Assembly: GCA_023666885.1 (NCBI GenBank)
Contig: JAMPBB010000010.1
Span: 1-38,087, forward strand
Direction: 5' to 3'
DNA: 38,087 nucleotides
Source: Muribaculaceae bacterium
Lineage (GTDB): Bacteria > Bacteroidota > Bacteroidia > Bacteroidales > Muribaculaceae
Shown here: one piece after another, positions 34,325 to 38,087 of the stretch
How positions within the stretch are numbered: the stretch's first letter is position 1
How the letters are laid out: every line of letters begins with the position of its first letter
Translations under genes and position numbers: made by a program
Notes under the pieces: model-generated
The model's database searches: none
The model's input: only the letters and a program-made list of their open reading frames with translations
What the model was told of the DNA's origin: nothing

Positions 34325-34344
34325 GGTATCTGTGTTTTATTCTG

Positions 34345-34376
34345 CAAAATTTGCAATAATATTTCAAATGGGCAAA
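34345..34376 (-). promoter_or_regulatory. nrdJ: Promoter of nrdJ-malQ
   Basis: On the minus strand TTTG (34373-34376), a 20-base spacer, then AAATTTTG (34345-34352), one mismatch from TAnnTTTG. The predicted start near 34338 leaves a leader of about 14 bases, which is too short for a cobalamin riboswitch. Confidence 0.5.
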
Positions 34377-34410
34377 TGCGGAGGCAATGTTTTGCACATG
34401 ACATTTGCCC
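34370..34410. repeat. Perfect inverted repeat between divergent promoters
   Basis: GGGCAAATG (34370-34378) and CATTTGCCC (34402-34410) are exact reverse complements with a 23-base centre. One arm covers the -33 element of nrdJ, and the other ends 5 bases before the -33 element of the nitroreductase gene. The layout is that of an operator for a dimeric regulator. A second short repeat GCAAA-A-TTTGC lies on the nrdJ -7 box (34344-34354). Confidence 0.55.
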
Positions 34411-34415
34411 TGATG

Positions 34416-34447
34416 TTTGTGCGGCACGCGCTTAATGCCTATATTTG
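34416..34447 (+). promoter_or_regulatory. Promoter of the nitroreductase gene
   Basis: TTTG (34416-34419), a 20-base spacer, then TATATTTG (34440-34447): both elements match the Bacteroides sigma-AB consensus exactly. The predicted start is near 34454, about 11 bases before the ATG. This rules out the earlier in-frame GTG at 34417 as the start. Confidence 0.85.
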
Positions 34448-34464
34448 CACACATTACAAATTAT

Positions 34465-35226
34465 ATGAGTTTCATTATGGATTCAAACAGTTATTTTGCC
34501 AACAGACGCACGGTACGCCGATTCACGGACCGGCCTGTTACCGACAGTGAGCTGTCAGCCATGCTTGAAGGAGCATTTCATGCTCCTACCACCGGTAACA
34601 TGCAGCTATACAGCGTAGTGGTTACACGAAGCGCTGAGGGTAAGGCTGCTCTGGCGCCTGCTCATTTCTGTCAGCCGGCCTCTACAGGATGCTATGCCAT
34701 GCTTACATTCTGTGCGGATCTGAATATGTTTGCGCATTGGTGTAAGGTGAGTGACGCAGTGCCGGGATATGACAATCTGCAAGGACTTCTGATGGGGATG
34801 CTTGATGCTGTTATAGTGGCGCAGCAGTTTGTCACGATAGCTGAAATGCGAGGGCTCGGCACATGTTATTTGGGCACTACCACGTATAATGCTCCGGATA
34901 TAGCCCGGGTGCTTGAGCTGCCTGACCATGTGGTTCCTGTGGTGACTATAGCTGTGGGCTATCCTGCTGAGAATCCTTCCGACAGTGGGCGTCTGCCTGC
35001 CGATAGCCTGATCCATTTCGAGAAGTACGCCCGGCGTACGGATGATGACATACGCAGTATATACGCTGAAAAAGAGTCACGCGAGGATAGCCGGAAATTT
35101 GTGGCAGAGAATGGGAAGGACACCCTGGCTCAGGTGTTTACCGATGTGCGGTATACCCGCGATGCGTGTGAGGCATTTTCAAAGGTGTATGCTGACTTCA
35201 TAAGGAAGTCGGGATTCAATTTGTGA
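34465..35226 (+). CDS. NfsA-like nitroreductase family oxidoreductase
   Basis: A 253-residue flavoprotein, the only clear plus-strand gene here. The ATG at 34465 (or 34477, M-D-S-N-S-Y-F-A-N-R-R-T-V-R-R-F) fits the promoter. The N-terminal R-R-T-V-R-R-F-T and H-A-P-T-T-G-N-M-Q motifs bind FMN phosphate and ring. M-R-G-L-G-T-C-Y-L-G-T and V-V-T-I-A-V-G-Y-P match the family core, with an NfsA-type C-terminal extension. It likely uses NAD(P)H to reduce quinones, nitro compounds or other small oxidants in the cytoplasm. It is divergent from nrdJ across a shared putative operator and convergent with dnaA (10-base gap, no terminator seen), which allows possible antisense effects on the dnaA 3' end. 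Confidence 0.9.
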   Translation: MSFIMDSNSYFANRRTVRRFTDRPVTDSELSAMLEGAFHAPTTGNMQLYSVVVTRSAEGKAALAPAHFCQPASTGCYAMLTFCADLNMFAHWCKVSDAVPGYDNLQGLLMGMLDAVIVAQQFVTIAEMRGLGTCYLGTTTYNAPDIARVLELPDHVVPVVTIAVGYPAENPSDSGRLPADSLIHFEKYARRTDDDIRSIYAEKESREDSRKFVAENGKDTLAQVFTDVRYTRDACEAFSKVYADFIRKSGFNL

Positions 35227-35236
35227 TGCCGGCTGC

Positions 35237-36628
35237 TTAACGCGGAGAGAGTATGGCGTTTTCGATATTGCTTACGTCAGCCTGAAGCTGCTTTTCAAGC
35301 GTGAGGCGCTCCTCTATGCTCTTACAGGCATAAAGTACGGTGGCATGTGTGCGGCTCAGACGGGTTCCTATGGCTGTATAGGCCATGCTGGCGTGCTTCT
35401 TGGCCATGAACATTACCATCTGCCTGGCATCGGATATTTCGCGCTTCCTTGACTTGGTGAATATTTGGTCAGGCTCTATCTTGTAATATGAGGCTACGGC
35501 CTGTGTCACTATCTCAAAGTTGATCTGTCGGCGGTTGACTTTTACCGCGTTTGACAGCACCTTACGTGTGAGGTCAAGTGATATGGGCTCATCAAGTACG
35601 GTGGCATGTGCTATAAGTGACACCACTATGCCTTCAAGTTCGCGGATGCTTTCCGTAACATTGCGGGCTATGTATTCCACCACGTCATCAGGCAGTTCCA
35701 GACCGTTCTGTTCGGCTTTCAGCAGCAGCACATCGCGGCGGAGTTCGTAATCAGGCTTGTCAAGCTCTGCGGTCATGCCTACTTTGAAGCGTGACAGCAG
35801 ACGCTGTTCCATCCCTTCCATCATGGATGGGCGGCAGTCGCTTGCCAGTACGAGCTGCTTCTGATTACGCATCAAATGATCGAATATGTGGTAAAATGTG
35901 TTCTGAGTGCTCTGCTTCCCTATCAGATCCTGTATGTCATCTATTATAAGGGTGTCAATACTCTGATAGAAGTTGATGAAATCATTTATTTTACCACGGC
36001 GTACGGCAGTGGTAAACTGGCTCTCAAACAGGCGTGCCGTTATGTACAGCACTCGGTTGCGGGGCTGTTTTTCCTTGATGCGTATGCCTATGGCCTGTAT
36101 CAGATGCGTTTTGCCTACGCCGGGTGCTCCGAATATAAATAGCGGATTGAATGTCTTGATTTTCGGATTTTCTGCTATTGCCTCGCCTATGGAGCGGGCC
36201 ACACGGTTGCTCATGCTTCCGCAGTAGTTCTCGAAGGTGTATATAGGGTTAAGCTGGGCATCAATTTCCTGTATAGGCTCTTGCTGCTCGAAGGGATTGG
36301 ACGATGCTCCGGGTTTTGGCGCCACATCGGCCGATGGCTTGGAGCTGCCTATGGTAACTCCGGTAGTGGGCTCGTTTTCTACCTGATTGAATCGGTAATA
36401 TAGTTTTACCCCCTCGCCATACACCTTATATAATGTACGACACATGAGCCTTATGTAGCGCTCCTCGAGCTGCTCCACGAAGAATGGAGAGGGCACGAGT
36501 ACGGTGAGCCGGTTATTCTCGAAGCTGATAGAGGTAACCGGTTCGAACCATGCGCTGTATTGTTCGGCAGGAAGATTGTCCTTGAAAATATTGAGGCATT
36601 CCTGCCAAAGTTCGATATGTGACTTCAT
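35237..36628 (-). CDS. dnaA: Chromosomal replication initiator DnaA
   Basis: A 463-residue DnaA. The ATG at 36628 gives M-K-S-H-I-E-L-W-Q-E-C-L, the normal domain I start; an upstream codon at 36649 is less likely. Domain I (1-80) is followed by a short variable linker with Pro and Ser (about 95-120) and an AAA+ domain with Walker A G-A-P-G-V-G-K-T-H and Walker B L-I-I-D-D-I-Q. The C-terminal DNA-binding domain has Y-T-A-I-G-T-R-L-S-R-T-H-A-T-V (DnaA signature). It opens oriC in its ATP form. A weak TTTG/TAnnTTTG-like pair precedes it. I see no TTATCCACA-type boxes next to it, so oriC or autoregulatory boxes are not evident here. Confidence 0.98.
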   Translation of the reverse strand: MKSHIELWQECLNIFKDNLPAEQYSAWFEPVTSISFENNRLTVLVPSPFFVEQLEERYIRLMCRTLYKVYGEGVKLYYRFNQVENEPTTGVTIGSSKPSADVAPKPGASSNPFEQQEPIQEIDAQLNPIYTFENYCGSMSNRVARSIGEAIAENPKIKTFNPLFIFGAPGVGKTHLIQAIGIRIKEKQPRNRVLYITARLFESQFTTAVRRGKINDFINFYQSIDTLIIDDIQDLIGKQSTQNTFYHIFDHLMRNQKQLVLASDCRPSMMEGMEQRLLSRFKVGMTAELDKPDYELRRDVLLLKAEQNGLELPDDVVEYIARNVTESIRELEGIVVSLIAHATVLDEPISLDLTRKVLSNAVKVNRRQINFEIVTQAVASYYKIEPDQIFTKSRKREISDARQMVMFMAKKHASMAYTAIGTRLSRTHATVLYACKSIEERLTLEKQLQADVSNIENAILSPR

Positions 36629-36646
36629 GTGACATAATTTGTAGCA

Positions 36647-36678
36647 CAAAATTCTTTATTTTTTTGTAGAAAAACAAG
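36647..36678 (-). promoter_or_regulatory. dnaA: Possible dnaA promoter
   Basis: On the minus strand CTTG (36675-36678), a 20-base A/T spacer, then GAATTTTG (36647-36654). Each element has one mismatch from TTTG and TAnnTTTG. The predicted leader is about 12 bases. Support is spacing plus AT content only. Confidence 0.35.
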
Positions 36679-36948
36679 CGACAAAATATTTGGATTTTTG
36701 AAAACGAATACACTTCGCTGATGTTCAGTTTGTTAACTCACAGCACTTCTGTGCTTTAATTTTATATTTAAAATTAAAGCCGTACACCCCAATAAATCAA
36801 CATATTTCAGAGTTGTGGCATTCGTGGAACATGAAGTAACCCTTTAAGCATGATGTATGCTTTGTAGTCGCTTATTTAGGGCGTGAAACGCTGATGCTTT
36901 GCTGCCGGAATGAAAAATGTTGTTATTTAGACTCCGTCTAAATAATGC
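36679..36948. repeat. Hairpin-rich intergenic stretch upstream of dnaA
   Basis: No ORF is convincing across the 384-base gap 36629-37012. It holds a series of perfect inverted repeats: AGCAC/GTGCT (36742-36755); 12-bp arms GCTTTAATTTTA/TAAAATTAAAGC with a 4-nt loop (36753-36780); AAGCAT/ATGCTT (36846-36862); and 10-bp arms TTATTTAGAC/GTCTAAATAA with a 3-nt loop (36923-36945). A plus-strand promoter-like pair, TTTG (36663-36666) and AATATTTG (36685-36692) with an 18-base spacer, could make a small RNA through it. Function is unknown; a small RNA, dnaA control DNA or an unrecognised origin element are all possible. Confidence 0.45.
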
Positions 36949-36986
36949 AAAAACGGACGGACTCACACCTGTAGTGAATCCGTCCG
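36949..36986 (-). terminator. Intrinsic terminator of the MlaD-family gene
   Basis: On the minus strand the arms CGGACGGATTCAC and GTGAGTCCGTCCG pair (one G-U) with a 7-nt loop and are followed by TTTTTGC. It begins 26 bases past the stop codon and insulates dnaA from the upstream unit. Confidence 0.92.
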
Positions 36987-37012
36987 CCTGATATGCGGTT
37001 GCGTGGATGTGA

Positions 37013-37900
37013 TCAGAATACTTTTATGTTTATATATCGCTTGGGATTCTGCTTTACATCCTTAAGCAGTGAGTCAAGGCTCGCAGCAGAATTGTTGAGG
37101 TTATTGTATAGTGCGCGGTCATTCATCAAGGCTCCAAGGGTGGAGTTCGGATCGTTCATCTGTTCCATAAGCACTTTAAGTGATGCTGAAGCCTCGTATA
37201 CGTTCTGCATGGTGGAGTCCAGGGGTAGTTTGTTGAGCTTTGAGGCCATGTCGGTAAGGTCCGTTGACATGGTGTAAAGATTGCCCGTTATGCCTCGCGT
37301 GTCATTGGCTATGGCAGGCATTGATGCCATGAATGTGTTCAGTTGGCGGCTTGAAGTCTCAAGGTTGGCCATTACCTTATCCAACCGTTCTACTGAAGAG
37401 GTCAGTGCAGGATTTGCCACCACTGCGTTCAGTGACACCAATATTGAATCAATCTTAGGCAGCATGCCTATTATGGCAGGGAGCATATTGCCGCTCAGAT
37501 TGTCCATGAGGCCGGCAGCTGTAGAGCCGGGTATTCGGGAACCTACCTTGATGTATCTGTCAGATGTGCCCATGTGCAGCTCTACGGAGGCAGTGCCGAG
37601 CATGTCAGATGCTATCACGGCTTCGGTGCCTTCCGGCAGATGCAGTTCCTTGTCCAAGCTCAGCTCTACGAGTACATGTCCGGGATTGTCATACTCATAG
37701 CGTATGTCACGCACTATACCCACCTTATATCCATTGAGCATTACAGGCGCTGACTGGGCAAGTCCGGCCACATTAGTGTAGCTTGCCGTGTAGTAGTTCG
37801 TGGCTTTGAACATGTTTATGCCCTTGAGGTAGTTGATGCCGAACACAAGCACCAGGAGGGCTACTATCACTGAGAGCCCTATAGCGAACTGTTTCTTCAT
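37013..37900 (-). CDS. MCE/MlaD-family lipid transport protein
   Basis: A 295-residue protein from the ATG at 37900; an in-frame start at 37984 would run into the preceding gene's end and place 28 polar residues before the membrane anchor. An N-terminal transmembrane helix (M-K-K-Q-F-A-I-G-L-S-V-I-V-A-L-L-V-L-V-F-G-I) is followed by one MCE domain (about 35-115, with G-L-A-Q-S-A-P-V-M-L-N-G-Y-K-V-G-I-V). A long helical C-terminal region follows. MlaD proteins form a hexamer anchored in the inner membrane and carry phospholipids across the periplasm with an MlaFE ABC transporter, which is not in this window. The gene follows the probable amidase by 61 bases. Confidence 0.92.
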   Translation of the reverse strand: MKKQFAIGLSVIVALLVLVFGINYLKGINMFKATNYYTASYTNVAGLAQSAPVMLNGYKVGIVRDIRYEYDNPGHVLVELSLDKELHLPEGTEAVIASDMLGTASVELHMGTSDRYIKVGSRIPGSTAAGLMDNLSGNMLPAIIGMLPKIDSILVSLNAVVANPALTSSVERLDKVMANLETSSRQLNTFMASMPAIANDTRGITGNLYTMSTDLTDMASKLNKLPLDSTMQNVYEASASLKVLMEQMNDPNSTLGALMNDRALYNNLNNSAASLDSLLKDVKQNPKRYINIKVF

Positions 37901-37961
37901 ATCTCTATTGACATTGTATGGTTTTGTTCTGTTATGATTTCTGTTTATATACTCTGAGTGG

Positions 37962-38087
37962 TCATTTGGCTCGCTTGCCGTCAATGAATTTGATTACGAA
38001 GGCATCAGGAAATGACTCGCGGATGCGTTTCAGATCCTTGGCAGCTTCCTTCTCGGTACTGTATGAGCCGTAGGTGTACTTTATTAT
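37962..38087 (-). CDS. C-terminal end of a probable N-acetylmuramoyl-L-alanine amidase (SPOR-like tail), cut by the window edge
   Basis: Forty-one residues read in frame to a TGA at 37962-37964: Y-T-Y-G-S-Y-S-T-E-K-E-A, then R-E-S-F-P-D-A-F-V-I-K-F-I-D-G-K-R. This looks like the end of an SPOR/peptidoglycan-binding domain. In Bacteroidales such a tail is found on cell-wall amidases placed just upstream of an MCE/MlaD gene, which is the basis for the name. The catalytic part lies outside the window, so the amidase call depends on context. Confidence 0.6.
   Translation of the reverse strand: MIKYTYGSYSTEKEAAKDLKRIRESFPDAFVIKFIDGKRAK

Noticed and set aside
34325-34344. Cobalamin riboswitch before nrdJ
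   Set aside because: The predicted leader is about 14 bases and no B12-box-like sequence is seen.
36629-37012. oriC next to dnaA
   Set aside because: No TTATCCACA-type box cluster could be found, and dnaN is not adjacent. AT-rich palindromes alone do not make an origin, so it is reported only as an unexplained structured region.
1-38087. CRISPR arrays, insertion sequences, phage genes, toxin-antitoxin or restriction systems
   Set aside because: No spaced direct repeats, transposase or integrase motifs, or defence-type domains were found on either strand.

Overview
The window looks like core chromosome of a gut-type Bacteroidales, probably Muribaculaceae or a close relative. This is inferred from gene content and signals, not from a search. 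The evidence is: an rpmB-rpmG-DUF4295 trio; -7 boxes of the TAnnTTTG type with TTTG about 20 bases upstream; a gliding/type IX C-terminal sorting domain; a two-domain CBM20-GH77 glucanotransferase; an adenosylcobalamin-dependent (class II) ribonucleotide reductase; FadL- and DcaP-like barrels; and even, moderate GC content. Almost every gene is on the minus strand. I saw no transposase, integrase, phage gene, CRISPR array, rRNA or tRNA.

Layout from left to right. 1-12.2 kb holds short transcription units: an M16 protease, an NhaC-type antiporter, a glutaminase-fold protein that lacks its catalytic residues, a DcaP-like porin, an 11-residue-repeat lipoprotein, a FadL-type barrel, a GH20 hexosaminidase, and the small ribosomal cluster with a hairpin leader. 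Several units end in clear intrinsic terminators. 12.4-29.0 kb is a dense run of twelve minus-strand genes. From upstream to downstream these are PBP1, dnaN, an ExoX-like exonuclease, coaBC, a DUF4835 envelope protein, recN, rlmB, a six-helix channel with a non-canonical filter, a GH27 alpha-galactosidase, a type IX-sorted surface protein, a lytic transglycosylase and uvrA. A -7 box before GH27 probably starts a second unit inside this run. 29.1-36.6 kb has malQ and nrdJ (one unit), the only plus-strand gene (a nitroreductase, divergent from nrdJ across a perfect inverted repeat), and dnaA. 36.6-37.0 kb is a hairpin-rich intergenic region. The right edge has an MCE/MlaD-family protein and the tail of a probable cell-wall amidase.

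Functionally the window joins replication and repair (dnaA, dnaN, nrdJ, recN, uvrA, exonuclease) to cell-wall building and turnover (PBP1, lytic transglycosylase, amidase) and to envelope and glycan work (GH20, GH27, MalQ, porins, MlaD, type IX-related proteins). I do not see a multi-gene defence or mobile system. The best candidates for undescribed biology are single loci: the degenerate glutaminase with a Cys cluster, the TTCGSN channel, the hendecad-repeat lipoprotein, the operator-like repeat between nrdJ and the nitroreductase, and the structured regions upstream of rpmB and dnaA.
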